Assembly (NCBI GenBank): GCA_019136335.1
Contig: JAGVUK010000320.1
Location: forward strand, 1 to 16,079
DNA: 16,079 nucleotides
Direction of reading: 5' to 3'
From: Methanomicrobiales archaeon
GTDB taxonomy: Archaea; Halobacteriota; Methanomicrobia; Methanomicrobiales; Methanoculleaceae
Shown: positions 1 through 7,814 of the stretch, piece by piece
Numbering within the stretch: the stretch's first letter is position 1
Layout: every line of letters begins with the position of its first letter
Position numbers and translations under genes: made by a program
The notes under the pieces: model-generated
Seen by the model: only the letters and a program-made list of their open reading frames with translations
The model's database searches: none
What the model was told of the DNA's origin: nothing

Positions 1-1
1 T

Positions 2-457
2 ATCCTGGACAACGAAAATCGAAATGCAGTATGTACGTGTATCTGGAAGAATCCGGGAACTAGCATGCGGAACCTGTCTCAAATGCTGGGGATGAATATC
101 GGGACCCTCCGGTATCATGTGGGGATACTGTGCCGGATGGGAAGGGTCACTGCCGAGCAGAATAGTGGGGGAATGAGGTACTACGTTGGTGTGGGCACCT
201 GTTCCGACCTGGAGAAGATATTGGCCGGATACCTTAACGAGCATCCGAAGATCCGAATAATAAATCTTGTTCTGCAGCACCCGGGAATTGCGAGGAAGGA
301 TATCGCATCCCGGCTCATCATATCGGGTCCGAACGTCACCTGGCACATGAGATCGTTGATCCGGGAAGGTATCGTCAAAAGCGAGAGGGACGGGCGGAAT
401 GTGCGATACTACCTCTGCCCGGATGTGAAGGAGCATATAATGGCACAAAAGTCGTGA
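2..457 (+). CDS. Tandem winged-helix transcriptional regulator (5' end outside the window)
   Basis: The reading frame is open from the first bases of the window, so the gene begins upstream; 151 residues are visible. An ATG at 65 exists but would cut the first domain in half. Two winged-helix modules can be read. The first covers about residues 1-65, with recognition helix region MNIGTLRYHVGIL and wing ending GGMRYYV. The second covers about residues 84-146, with GPNVTWHMRSLIREGIV and wing RDGRNVRYYL. Both have the ArsR/MarR-like pattern in which the recognition helix carries an H followed by a wing with an RYY motif. Known biology: archaeal tandem-wHTH proteins of this type bind DNA and often have an N-terminal part not visible here. 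Inference: a DNA-binding regulator, target unknown. No sensor or metal-binding cysteine pair is evident in the visible part. A U-run hairpin follows at 530-548. Confidence 0.8.
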   Translation: MLDNENRNAVCTCIWKNPGTSMRNLSQMLGMNIGTLRYHVGILCRMGRVTAEQNSGGMRYYVGVGTCSDLEKILAGYLNEHPKIRIINLVLQHPGIARKDIASRLIISGPNVTWHMRSLIREGIVKSERDGRNVRYYLCPDVKEHIMAQKS

Positions 458-529
458 CATCTCGCGAGCGCCGGGAGAGAAGTTTCAGGTACCGGGATCT
501 GATGCCGACCTGAGACTCTGATTTCATCC

Positions 530-548
530 TCCGGCATTTTTTTCCGGA
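530..548 (+). terminator. Hairpin with T-run, probable terminator
   Basis: A 5-bp stem TCCGG/CCGGA encloses a loop with seven consecutive T. It lies 73 nt past the stop of the winged-helix regulator and before the 3' end of the convergent gene at 598-1290. Archaeal termination relies mainly on the U-tract, so this stretch may stop transcription from the left. Confidence 0.4.
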
Positions 549-597
549 TCGTCCTGCGAACCCTATATGACATCCGCAATCAGGCAATATCTCCACG

Positions 598-1290
598 TCA
601 CGCATAGACAACAGTCTCGGCCAGGGCAATATCCTGTTCGGTGAAGAGGATGAGACGATCCGGTACACCCCCCACGGTCGAACTCCCTTCCGGCTGCGGA
701 ACCTCCGGGACGATCTCAATCGTGTACCAGCAGGCACCATCCGGGAACGCCGCCTCCTTCAGGGGACGGAGCAAGCCTTCCGAGAGGACATAAAGGTCGC
801 CGTGGGTTTCGTTGTATTCCCTCTCAATCTCGTGTTTTAGTGTCTGAAGCGTTATATTGCATTCTCCCCGGGTGAGGTCGGCAAAATCGATCAGGGTCGC
901 TTCGCGGAGGACGGCGAGGGGGTGCGCTCCCTCTAGGGGGAACTCGAGTATCTGGTCTTTGTAGAGGACGTTGCCACCTGGATAAACATATACCTTATAA
1001 AAATGCCGCTCTCCGTTCACGTCCCCGGTGTAGTACGCCTGGGTGCACTGCACCACCCCGTCCTTATCGACGAACTGGTTCAGCTGAACGAGTATGGCCG
1101 ACTCGTTCGCGAAACCCTGCTCACATACAAGGGCATCCCAGAGGTGCACGAGATCGGGCTGACGCTCCCAGGGGGCCAGGTCGATCCTCATCCCTCCCGT
1201 GACGATCTCGGGCATGTCAGGCGTGTAGAAGTAGTGCACGAGGACGAGGCAGATGAGGATTACCCAGACGATGAGCGGAATTTTTTTCAT
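598..1290 (-). CDS. Membrane-anchored extracellular protein of unknown function
   Basis: This is a 230-residue product. It has a short N-terminus (MKKIP), one hydrophobic helix at about residues 5-23, and a soluble remainder. That topology suggests an anchor or uncleaved signal with the bulk outside the cell. The body has five cysteines, in VCEQ, VQCTQ, GECNIT and GACWY contexts plus one in the membrane helix, and mixed beta-rich character. I do not recognise a family. The ATG at 1290 is supported by GGGAG about 8 nt upstream. The stop lies 140 bp from the convergent wHTH gene. It has no obvious operon partner: the next gene on the left is convergent and the next on the right is divergent. 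Confidence 0.7.
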   Translation of the reverse strand: MKKIPLIVWVILICLVLVHYFYTPDMPEIVTGGMRIDLAPWERQPDLVHLWDALVCEQGFANESAILVQLNQFVDKDGVVQCTQAYYTGDVNGERHFYKVYVYPGGNVLYKDQILEFPLEGAHPLAVLREATLIDFADLTRGECNITLQTLKHEIEREYNETHGDLYVLSEGLLRPLKEAAFPDGACWYTIEIVPEVPQPEGSSTVGGVPDRLILFTEQDIALAETVVYA

Positions 1291-1507
1291 TCTTGGGCTC
1301 CCGGACCGGCAGGTGCAGTCCCAACAGTGATAGTACCGTCGTCACTGCTGATAGGACTTACGTAACTGTTTTCGGGTTGATTTAGTCACAAAAATCCTCT
1401 TTCGTGGGGAATCGAGAAGATCCGCACGGGTGTGACCATCAGGGTGCCGCACGGCACGCCGTTTCCGGTCACAACTCCCGGACGCGTAAAGAAACGTGAC
1501 AGAAGAC

Positions 1508-1513
1508 ATATAT
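1508..1513 (+). promoter_or_regulatory. TATA box of a probably leaderless transcript
   Basis: ATATAT is centred about 29 nt before the ATG at 1540. Archaeal transcription starts about 25-27 nt after the TATA centre, so the transcript should begin within a few bases of the start codon. No Shine-Dalgarno sequence precedes the ATG, which agrees with a leaderless mRNA. Confidence 0.5.
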
Positions 1514-1539
1514 CTCGAAACGTCCAGGTCGTTGTATAC

Positions 1540-1698
1540 ATGGAGCGCAAATATCTCGTCGCGTTGCTGGTCATCGGCATCGCGGCCGGCCTGTATGCGG
1601 CGATAACCTATCAATGGGTCGTGATGGTCGTCATCGTCGCACTCGTGGCGCTGATCCTGGTTGCGAGCGATATCACGGGGCGGAACAGCGGGGTATAA
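1540..1698 (+). CDS. Small two-helix membrane protein
   Basis: This is a 52-residue protein starting MERKYLVALL. It is almost wholly hydrophobic, with one helix at about residues 5-21 and a second at about residues 25-43, followed by a short polar tail. A longer in-frame start at 1432 exists, but the extension is Arg-rich and shadow-like. The ATG at 1540 sits at leaderless distance from a TATA box, so it is preferred. Function unknown; tiny two-helix proteins of this kind are common in methanogens. The gene stands alone: the divergent gene at 598-1290 lies to the left and about 200 nt of non-coding DNA follow. Confidence 0.6.
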   Translation: MERKYLVALLVIGIAAGLYAAITYQWVVMVVIVALVALILVASDITGRNSGV

Positions 1699-1899
1699 CC
1701 GGCGGCGTGGTAGGGATACCCTTCCGCCCGGCTCCCGCCTTCGGCTTGCGGGCGTTGCTCAGAACCGGTAAGGGATGCCTGATGTGTAGATACGCGCCGC
1801 AGAAAAGCTCACCGTTGAACGTTGTTCTCTCACCCGTAGATATCGGCATCCGGGAATGCACGGTTCATCCCCGAGTTCGATGCCCAAAGCGAGGTCTGC
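1699..1899. other. Non-coding gap with one short hairpin
   Basis: No convincing gene is visible. A hairpin with arms CCCGC/GCGGG around CTTCGGCTT lies near 1734-1752 and could end the upstream transcript. No strong TATA box is seen, although TAGATATCGG near 1838 is a weak candidate for the gene at 1900. Confidence 0.3.
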
Positions 1900-2616
1900 A
1901 TGAAGGCTGACTTTATTTTCAAGGCGTTTGCTGCCATGTTCAGCTTGATCATCGTCCTGTCCCTCCTTTCCGCGTTTACCGAATCTGTTCTGCCGGGTAA
2001 CTTCTACACGATCGAGATCACCGGCCTTCCCGATCCTGCCGCGAACGGCACCGCCACGGTCATGGTCCCGGTTCCGGTGAACACAACGGGTGAACCGGTG
2101 ATCCCGGAAGAGGTGTTCTCCGGCGCCCAGGTTACCGGGTGGCAGGCAGAGATCCGGGGGACACCCTACGGGAAGATGCTCGCATTCACGGCGACGGAAG
2201 GGTACGCGCCCGATATTTCAATATCGTTTGAGGTGCTGCAGACGGAAGACGAGCTGCGGCGATTGCCCCTGTACCAGCGGCCCATCAACCAGACTGCATG
2301 GGAGATGAAGAGAGAGCCGCGGCTGCTCGCACCTGTGCTTGCGACACCCGATAATGTGAGTGTCACCGAGTTCATCCAAGTCTCAGGCGGTGCCTACACC
2401 ACGGCCGTATTCCTCAGCGGTTTCGTCCCATCGCCTGAGGACGCAACCCCGATCACGTTCAGCTTCGAGTACCGGGGGGTGGGAGGCACGGAACGCTTGA
2501 TGAGAGAGAATACCTGGCTGACAACGGTGAATACGGCCGTTATGGGTACAAAGTCCGGTTTTATTCCGATTCAAGCTGATTATCAGGTTATTGCAGGGGG
2601 TCTTGCGTTCCTGTAG
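1900..2616 (+). CDS. Secreted or anchored protein, paralog of the protein at 9352
   Basis: This 238-residue protein has an N-terminal hydrophobic helix at about residues 7-27 (signal or anchor) and a beta-rich extracellular body. GAGGT lies 4 nt before the ATG. It is clearly paralogous to the 227-residue protein at 9352-10035. Shared blocks in order are IEITGL, NGTATVMVP, GKMLAFT, LLAPVLATP (LLVPVLATP in the other), NVSV and GFIPI. At DNA level a 28-base stretch is identical between the copies (2043-2070 and 9525-9552). This copy carries about 18 extra residues in the middle, around residues 110-130 (LRRLPLYQRPINQ). The family is unknown to me. It resembles a beta-sandwich cell-surface domain, which is inference only. 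Confidence 0.75.
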   Translation: MKADFIFKAFAAMFSLIIVLSLLSAFTESVLPGNFYTIEITGLPDPAANGTATVMVPVPVNTTGEPVIPEEVFSGAQVTGWQAEIRGTPYGKMLAFTATEGYAPDISISFEVLQTEDELRRLPLYQRPINQTAWEMKREPRLLAPVLATPDNVSVTEFIQVSGGAYTTAVFLSGFVPSPEDATPITFSFEYRGVGGTERLMRENTWLTTVNTAVMGTKSGFIPIQADYQVIAGGLAFL

Positions 2617-2754
2617 GGGTTGATTCCATCACCTGGGGAGATCCGGCGATACTACTCCCGTGTTCGCGACGACCAGCTCCGGTTGAGAGTTGATCTTGCA
2701 GGTACAGCCTGCGCAGGGAGAGGGGGAACCGGGACAACCTTTCCCGCCGGCGCC

Positions 2755-3117
2755 TTACCTGGCCCGGGCAACCTTTGTCGGGTAGGCCAGTTTGTAGTCG
2801 ACCTCCCGCTCGTCGATATATGCTCTCTGGTTGACATAGCCCTTGATATAGGGCCTGACCCTGGCATCGAACCTGATCGCATCCCCTTCCTGCAGATCAC
2901 CGAGACTCTCGAATCCCTTCGTATAGTTGAACCAGAGATGATCGGTGATCGGGTTGCCGGCGCTGTCCCGGATATCGGTGAGCAGCACCGTCACGCCATA
3001 GGTAACCCACTCATCCCCGACCCTCTTTGGTCGGTAGCGATCTTTCTTCCCGAATCGCACAAACATTCCGATGAATGTCTTTCGCTCCCCCTCGATCCGT
3101 CTCAGCTTTGGTCTCAT
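2755..3117 (-). CDS. Small basic protein of unknown function, OB-fold-like
   Basis: The product is 120 residues, basic at the N-terminus (MRPKLRRIEGERK), without signal or membrane segment, so it is probably cytoplasmic. It alternates short beta strands with the motifs TFIGMFVRFGKK, ITDHLWFNYTK, LQEGDAIRFDARV and YIKGY. The GDxIxFxAxV phrase is typical of OB-fold nucleic-acid-binding barrels. This is a fold-level guess, not a family identification. TATA-like sequences CATATAAG (3176-3184, minus) and ATATATTTT (3227-3235, minus) lie upstream and could give leaders of about 35 or 86 nt. It is convergent with the gene ending at 2616. Confidence 0.65.
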   Translation of the reverse strand: MRPKLRRIEGERKTFIGMFVRFGKKDRYRPKRVGDEWVTYGVTVLLTDIRDSAGNPITDHLWFNYTKGFESLGDLQEGDAIRFDARVRPYIKGYVNQRAYIDEREVDYKLAYPTKVARAR

Positions 3118-3305
3118 AATCCTGCTGCTCCCAATAAACTCCCTTTTGCCGGCGACGATTGCGCGCCTGTACCCGCTTATATGGTCGATTGGAGTGGTTT
3201 ACCATAACGTTTGCGCAAGCGCCTTGAAAATATATCCAGTTTGCGAAAACCTCCATGGCTGCGACTCCCCTCTTTTGGAACCCGCAGGATGAGATGCCCG
3301 GCGCC

Positions 3306-4238
3306 CTACAGCAGCACCGTCGCGATGAGCGGAATCGTAACGAGCGAACCGATCGTCGAGACGAAGACGATCTGCGATGCGAGTCGTGAGTCGGCACCGT
3401 ACTGCTCCGCGAAGATGACGGTGTTTGCAGCGGCGGGCATCGCGGCCATCGTGATCATGATCCCGTTGATGAACGGGTCGGGAACGATCGGGGCGAGGAT
3501 ATAGCAGTAAGCCGCCGGGATGGCGAGGAGGAGGATGGCGCTCGCGGCCCAGATCCGCCAGTTCCCGACCATCTCCCGGGCCGGGAAGGTTGCAAGCATC
3601 GCCCCGACGACGATCATCGCAAGCGGCGTCGTCACGTTGCCGAGCAGATCGATCGAGTCGATGAAGGGGCCCGGGATCTCGATCGATCCGAGGAAGAGGG
3701 CGAGCCCGATGATGGAAGCCGCGATTCCGGGATTTATGAGCAATCTCGGATTAAACCCCTCCCCCCTCCCCTCGGTGAGCATAGCGATACCGACCGAGAA
3801 GACGAGGACGTTGAAGACGAGGTTGAAGATCGCGACGTAAAAGAGCGATTCCTCTCCAAAAAGCGCCAGAGAGACCGGAAACCCCATGAACCCGACGTTC
3901 CCGAAGACGATCGCGAACTGAAGGACCCCTTCCTCAGCGGCCGGGACCCGCATGGCCTTCGAGACCGCCCAGGCGATGGCGAACGATATGGCAAAGAGCG
4001 CTCCGGCCGCGAGGACCAGGGTCTCGGCGCCGGCGAGGCGTGCGGGGGTGAAGGGCACCTGCATGGAGGCGATGATCAGCGCCGGGATGGTGATGTTGAT
4101 GAGGAGCCCGGAGAGCCCCCGGGTGGCCCGGGGGTCCAGGATCTTTGTGGAGACGGCGACGTAGCCGGCGGCGATCAGCAGCACCAGAATGAAGATCTGG
4201 TCGGCGACGACCAGAAAGTCCGTAACCATACCTGTCAT
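3306..4238 (-). CDS. AEC (auxin efflux carrier) family transporter
   Basis: This is a 310-residue, strongly hydrophobic protein with about ten membrane helices, the topology and length expected for the AEC/BART-superfamily carriers. Typical signatures are the early LINITIPALIIASM helix (conserved N and P) and the C-terminal block MPAAANTVIFAEQYGAD followed by an STIGSLVTIP helix. Known biology: prokaryotic AEC proteins carry organic anions or similar small solutes, but the substrate cannot be read from sequence. Start choice: ATG at 4238 has GGGAG 11 nt upstream. An ATG at 4229 and a longer form from an ATG at 4265 are alternatives, and the latter has no ribosome binding site. It is divergent from the Nudix gene with about 100 bp between them. 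Confidence 0.9.
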   Translation of the reverse strand: MTGMVTDFLVVADQIFILVLLIAAGYVAVSTKILDPRATRGLSGLLINITIPALIIASMQVPFTPARLAGAETLVLAAGALFAISFAIAWAVSKAMRVPAAEEGVLQFAIVFGNVGFMGFPVSLALFGEESLFYVAIFNLVFNVLVFSVGIAMLTEGRGEGFNPRLLINPGIAASIIGLALFLGSIEIPGPFIDSIDLLGNVTTPLAMIVVGAMLATFPAREMVGNWRIWAASAILLLAIPAAYCYILAPIVPDPFINGIMITMAAMPAAANTVIFAEQYGADSRLASQIVFVSTIGSLVTIPLIATVLL

Positions 4239-4341
4239 GAATGGAGGCGCTCCCTCGTGACCCATCAAGGTGGGTTCTGATGACTCTTTACGGTTCTGTC
4301 GTGGGGGAGGTTTTTCTGTCGGTAGGGATCTATCTTGCCGT

Positions 4342-4737
4342 ATGCCGGAAAAACCGTTCTACCTCGCCGTCTCGGCGCTCATCCGGGACGGCGCAGGGAG
4401 GGTCCTCCTCCTGAAGCGTGCCGCCGACGACCCTATCAACCCGGAGAAGTGGGATCTCCCCGGGGGGACGCTCGATCCCGGGGAAACCTTCGACCGCGCC
4501 CTCCGGCGGGAGGCCCGGGAAGAGACCGGGATGCGGGTCACCCTCCGGCACGTCGCGGGCGCCGGGGAACTCGACCTCCCGACGAAGAGGATCGCCTACC
4601 TGATCATGGCCTGCGATGCCGACAGGACCGAGGTCAGCCTCAGCCCGGAGCACGAGGACTACGCCTGGGTCGAGCCGGAGGTGGCGGCGGCGATGGACCT
4701 TGCGGAGCAGTTCCGGGGGTTGTTTGGTGGCGGGTAG
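4342..4737 (+). CDS. Nudix hydrolase
   Basis: This 131-residue protein is of single-domain Nudix length. The Nudix box is complete: G42, five residues, E48, seven residues, R56-E57, then E60-E61 and G63 (G-x5-E-x7-RExxEExG). It is preceded by the usual WDLPGG. E57, E60 and E61 are the expected Mg2+ ligands. Known biology: these enzymes cleave nucleoside diphosphates linked to another group. The short plain domain and the preceding KRA...NPEKWDLPGG resemble NTP or ADP-ribose pyrophosphatases of the MutT group, but the substrate is undetermined. I take ATG 4342 because homologs begin just before the first strand (YLAVSALI). A GTG at 4270 would add 24 residues of low-quality sequence. The stop codon abuts the stop of the convergent gene with no spacer. 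Confidence 0.92.
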   Translation: MPEKPFYLAVSALIRDGAGRVLLLKRAADDPINPEKWDLPGGTLDPGETFDRALRREAREETGMRVTLRHVAGAGELDLPTKRIAYLIMACDADRTEVSLSPEHEDYAWVEPEVAAAMDLAEQFRGLFGGG

Positions 4738-5202
4738 TCACTCTCCGACAGAGGATCCGCGCCACAAGGCAAGGCACCAGAGCACGAGCGTCACACCGAG
4801 GAGCGCCTCGCCCGCGTAGAGGAGAAGGGGCTCCCGGACGATGCTTCCCCCCTGGACGGCGAAACCGCGGAGGTATGAGGTCACGCAGAGCACCCCGACC
4901 GTCATGGCAGCGAGAGACGTGCTGAGGAGGAAGATGATCCGGTGGTCCTTTCCGGGATGAAGGAGCCGCCTGGCTCTCTTCGTCAGGGTGTACTCCCGCC
5001 ATTTCCGGGTGCTCTCGTGGGTCACGAGATCTGCATCGGTGAGGACGGTGAGGTGCTGATGGACGGTCGACCTGGCAAGGCCGAACCCGTCGGCGAGTTC
5101 GCTCACCGTCATGGGCCGGGAATCAAGTGTTTTGAGGATGGCGACCCGGGCGTCGGAGGCGAGAGCGACGATGTCGTCCCGGTCGAGCGTGACGTCTTCC
5201 AT
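4738..5202 (-). CDS. ArsR-type winged-helix regulator with two C-terminal membrane helices
   Basis: This is a 154-residue protein. Residues about 8-80 form a winged helix: LASDARVAILKTL, then VSELADGFGLARSTVHQHLTVL with recognition helix RSTVHQHL, then wing RKWREYTLT. Two hydrophobic helices follow at about 89-111 and 125-147, so the regulator is probably tethered to the membrane. Such fusions are recurrent in Methanomicrobiales and Haloarchaea; tethering may couple DNA binding to an envelope signal, which is inference. No ArsR-type CxC metal site is present. AGGT lies about 7 nt before the ATG. A 9-bp inverted repeat around the probable TATA box suggests autoregulation. Its stop codon directly abuts that of the Nudix gene. 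Confidence 0.85.
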   Translation of the reverse strand: MEDVTLDRDDIVALASDARVAILKTLDSRPMTVSELADGFGLARSTVHQHLTVLTDADLVTHESTRKWREYTLTKRARRLLHPGKDHRIIFLLSTSLAAMTVGVLCVTSYLRGFAVQGGSIVREPLLLYAGEALLGVTLVLWCLALWRGSSVGE

Positions 5203-5271
5203 AGTCTGACCTGAAACAATCAGGTACTCTTCCGTCGGGGGTGAAAAGCGTTCCGAAACGGTCTTGGGGTA

Positions 5272-5311
5272 GAGCCCATCCCGTCATGCCTCATCCATAT
5301 ATGATGGGCTC
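5272..5311 (-). promoter_or_regulatory. Promoter and operator of the membrane-bound wHTH gene
   Basis: Perfect 9-bp arms GAGCCCATC (5272-5280) and GATGGGCTC (5303-5311) are 22 nt apart. Between them, next to the right arm, lies the minus-strand TATA-like ATATATGG at about 5295-5302. The predicted start site (about 25 nt downstream) falls on the left arm, about 70 nt before the ATG at 5202. The two arms therefore straddle TATA and start site, a position where a bound regulator would block transcription. Confidence 0.5.
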
Positions 5312-5449
5312 GTAACGTCCTCATACTTCCCGAGCAACTTCTTCGGTTGCCGCGGGCTCCTCACCGCCGCCTTCCTGACACCGGTCGTGGGTTCTTCCCG
5401 GATGAAACGAGGCTTCGGACCGGTCGGATGGATAAGATTCGTTCTGAAA

Positions 5450-6274
5450 TTATCCTGCAGTCATCGTCGGTAGCGTGACGGGTGGGAGTGCGTTCGTGCC
5501 CTGCACGATAAACACTGCAGATCCCCCGGGAAGGCGGGCCCTGTTGTAGTCGGGGTCCAGGGTAGAGCCGGGTTCGATCTCCTCTTTCCAGGAGGTGTTG
5601 GAGCCCAGTACGGTGACGGTCACCCGCCGAAAGTCGAAGTCGACCGGCGTGCCGTTCGGAGTCGTGATGGTGTACGGGGCGGCAAGACCGATCGTCAGGG
5701 AGAGGATCTCCTCCGGCCCGGGTCTTGGGAGATCCGCCGTCACCCGCACTTCGCACCATTCGCCGGCGGCAAGATCGCCGATGGGCACCGTGATCGGGGT
5801 GCTGGAGGAGACGAGTTCCCCATACGGCGATCCTGTAACGGGATTCGGTCTTTCGACTACGGTCGTCAGGGTGAGGTTGGCGCCGGCACAGTCTTCCCTT
5901 GCACGATTCTCGATCAGAAAGTCGATACTGATCGTATCGCCCTTGATCGCGATATCGGGGGTATACCGGGTCCCTTTCGGGCTCGATGGGTCGACACCGT
6001 TGAAGTCCCCGAGATCGAGTGTCCGGCTCCGGACGGTGTCATTCTGCAGCAGCCAGGAATCGTTCTTTCCGTCATACACAATAACCGGGCTCATCTCGCC
6101 GGAGCCGCTGCGATACTCAAGCCCCGGGGCGCTCACCACTATCCAGTCCACCATCTTGACCGGTTCCTGCACGTGCTGCTGTCCCGCCGGGAATGCGGCA
6201 AGTATGGCAAGGTTCGCCGCGGCAAGAACGAGAACGGCGCCAAGGCCAACCCATATCCACGTCTTCGAGTGCAT
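5450..6274 (-). CDS. Membrane-anchored beta-sandwich protein, third gene of the caspase-like operon
   Basis: The product has 274 residues. One hydrophobic helix at about residues 6-28 anchors it or exports it, and the rest is extracellular in character: Thr/Ser/Pro-rich, strand after strand, with N-x-S/T sequons. Phrases such as GDTISIDFLIENRA, ANLTLTTVVE and DLAAGEWCEVRVTADL resemble the CARDB-like or other Ig-like adhesion sandwiches. I cannot assign a family with certainty. It follows the PepSY-like gene after 26 nt on the same strand and so is probably co-transcribed with it and with the caspase-like gene. A role as a surface partner for the two secreted proteins is inference from position only. 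Confidence 0.7.
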   Translation of the reverse strand: MHSKTWIWVGLGAVLVLAAANLAILAAFPAGQQHVQEPVKMVDWIVVSAPGLEYRSGSGEMSPVIVYDGKNDSWLLQNDTVRSRTLDLGDFNGVDPSSPKGTRYTPDIAIKGDTISIDFLIENRAREDCAGANLTLTTVVERPNPVTGSPYGELVSSSTPITVPIGDLAAGEWCEVRVTADLPRPGPEEILSLTIGLAAPYTITTPNGTPVDFDFRRVTVTVLGSNTSWKEEIEPGSTLDPDYNRARLPGGSAVFIVQGTNALPPVTLPTMTAG

Positions 6275-6300
6275 TGTATCACGTTAGGAAAAGAGGTGAT

Positions 6301-7077
6301 TTAGAGGTATGGACTCACCATCAGCACTTCTCCTGTCTGTGCGTCGATGACGATGAGCCCTCCCTGGAGGACGTTGTCCTCCGGCTCGCCTCTCATCGTC
6401 ACCACCCACGTCAGTGTCTGTACCCCCGGTTGGGTGTACTCGACGGTGAGGTTGGCCGTTGCATCGGTCACCCGGATTCCCGGGAACTGCCCGGCCGCGA
6501 CCTTCAGCGCCTCGTCCCGGGAGAGTTTCGGCTCAAGTGGACATGTGATCTCCCGCTGGATCCCGATGTACGAGATGACCTCACCGGTGCTCGGGTTCAA
6601 GTTCACGACGACCGTGTTCGGCGTGAGGACACCGTCGATCTCTTCTCTCCAGATATACGAATACTCGCTGCCTGCATCGCCGTGAGAGACCAGGTTCGGC
6701 TCGATAAGCCGCATGCGCTTCTCCACAAAACCGCCGTACTTCTCTTCGGCGTAGGCCCTTGCCGTTGCTTCGGCTGCGGCCCGATCCAGCCGGATATCGC
6801 GGGAATCCTCCCGTGCGGAGTTGAACGTGGCACGTTCGATCACCCCGGTCCGGGCGTTGACGTAAACCTGTCCGTCTCCGGTGCCAAAGACGTAGTACTC
6901 TCCCTGATTCAGGCGCTCGGTCTTCTGGTACTGGACGGTTGCATCGGGTGCGTTGAGAAAGTCCTGTGCGTTTTCCTTCGCAGTATCCACCCCAATCAGG
7001 GTTCCAGCGCCGGCAACTGACGTGATCGAGACCGCAATGATAATGCATACGATTGCAGTAATAGGTATCCATTTCAT
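6301..7077 (-). CDS. Secreted protein of three PepSY-like modules
   Basis: This 258-residue protein has a Sec signal peptide (residues 1 to about 24, ending SVAGA). Three similar modules follow, each a helix and then a beta-hairpin with a TG turn: about 32-83 (ending VNARTGVIERA), 97-171 (ending LNPSTGEVISY) and 185-256 (LSRDEALKVAAGQF, ending IDAQTGEVLMV). This is the PepSY/YcdB-type pattern. Known biology: PepSY domains occur in propeptides of secreted peptidases, where they inhibit the enzyme. The gene starts 15 nt after the caspase-like peptidase gene, with GGAGTGA in that gap serving as ribosome binding site. Inference: it may inhibit or chaperone the neighbouring peptidase. No lipobox or anchor is seen, so it is likely released. 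Confidence 0.75.
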   Translation of the reverse strand: MKWIPITAIVCIIIAVSITSVAGAGTLIGVDTAKENAQDFLNAPDATVQYQKTERLNQGEYYVFGTGDGQVYVNARTGVIERATFNSAREDSRDIRLDRAAAEATARAYAEEKYGGFVEKRMRLIEPNLVSHGDAGSEYSYIWREEIDGVLTPNTVVVNLNPSTGEVISYIGIQREITCPLEPKLSRDEALKVAAGQFPGIRVTDATANLTVEYTQPGVQTLTWVVTMRGEPEDNVLQGGLIVIDAQTGEVLMVSPYL

Positions 7078-7092
7078 GATTGAATCACTCCA

Positions 7093-7794
7093 TTAATAGA
7101 CTCCGTAGCGAGCGGGAGTGAGATAACTGTTGTAATTGCCGGAGATCTCGTAGGTGTCCACTCCCCAGTAGCCGATCGGCCACTGCCAGTAACAGTCGTC
7201 CTTTGCGTTGCTTGTGGCGCTTGCAACAGTCTCCCCGTTTCTCACCCGGTCCCAGAAGTTCTCGGACCAGCACTTTCCATTTTCGATCTCGACTTCGCCG
7301 TCGAACCCTATGCAGATGTCCGCATTTTTGTTTGTGACAGTCTCCCAAACGAGATCGCCGTTATAGGGGTTGTAATGCGACGAATAGCAGGCAAGATAGA
7401 CCGCGAGCAGGACATCCCTGATATCGGTCTCGTAATCCCGGATGTAGTATGGGTCGGTTCCTGGATAGCGTCCATCGATGTCGGTCCCGGCAAGGATCCA
7501 GGACTCCGAGGAAAACTTTATTCCACCGCCTTTATGCGATTCGTCGTAGTAGAGGCCGTGGCCATTGAAGAAGAATATAGCATCCGACCTGAACGTACTG
7601 TAGGCCGTCGATGCGTGTGCATTCGTGGACGACGAACTGGTGTAGCCCATCACAGCCTGATCCACCTGTGCGTCGTAGGCCGTCGGCGTCGTATCCGAAC
7701 AGTCATAGTTGTGCGCGGGTGGTGCGGCGCTGACGACAGCAGGCAGAGCCGCGAGCAGGAAGAGTGCTGCCAGCATGAATAACCATTGTTTCAT
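7093..7794 (-). CDS. Secreted caspase/CHAT-like (clan CD) cysteine peptidase candidate
   Basis: This is a 233-residue protein with a clear signal peptide (residues 1-23, cut after VSA). The mature part has a His-Gly at the end of a hydrophobic strand (AIFFFNGHG, H79-G80) and, 57 residues later, a Cys at the end of another strand (LLAVYLACYSS, C136). Strand-HG followed by strand-Cys is the catalytic dyad layout of clan CD peptidases (caspase, gingipain, CHAT). The mature region is about 210 residues, one minimal domain. C161, C175 and C201 could form disulfides. GAGGG lies 6 nt before the ATG. It is first in an operon with the PepSY-like and anchored genes, under the TTCGG/CCGAA promoter at 7863-7898. 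Fold and activity are inferred from motifs only; the substrate is unknown. Confidence 0.65.
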   Translation of the reverse strand: MKQWLFMLAALFLLAALPAVVSAAPPAHNYDCSDTTPTAYDAQVDQAVMGYTSSSSTNAHASTAYSTFRSDAIFFFNGHGLYYDESHKGGGIKFSSESWILAGTDIDGRYPGTDPYYIRDYETDIRDVLLAVYLACYSSHYNPYNGDLVWETVTNKNADICIGFDGEVEIENGKCWSENFWDRVRNGETVASATSNAKDDCYWQWPIGYWGVDTYEISGNYNSYLTPARYGVY

Positions 7795-7814
7795 AAGTAT
7801 CCCTCAAGGTGCGC

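Noticed and set aside
1850..1880. Similarity of GGGAATGCACG near 1855 to the start of hairpin IV of the duplicated element
   Set aside because: Only about ten bases match and the pairing arm and flanking blocks are absent.
6193..7020. A 275-codon open frame on the plus strand
   Set aside because: It lies antisense to the PepSY-like gene, has no start context, and reads as the mirror of that gene.
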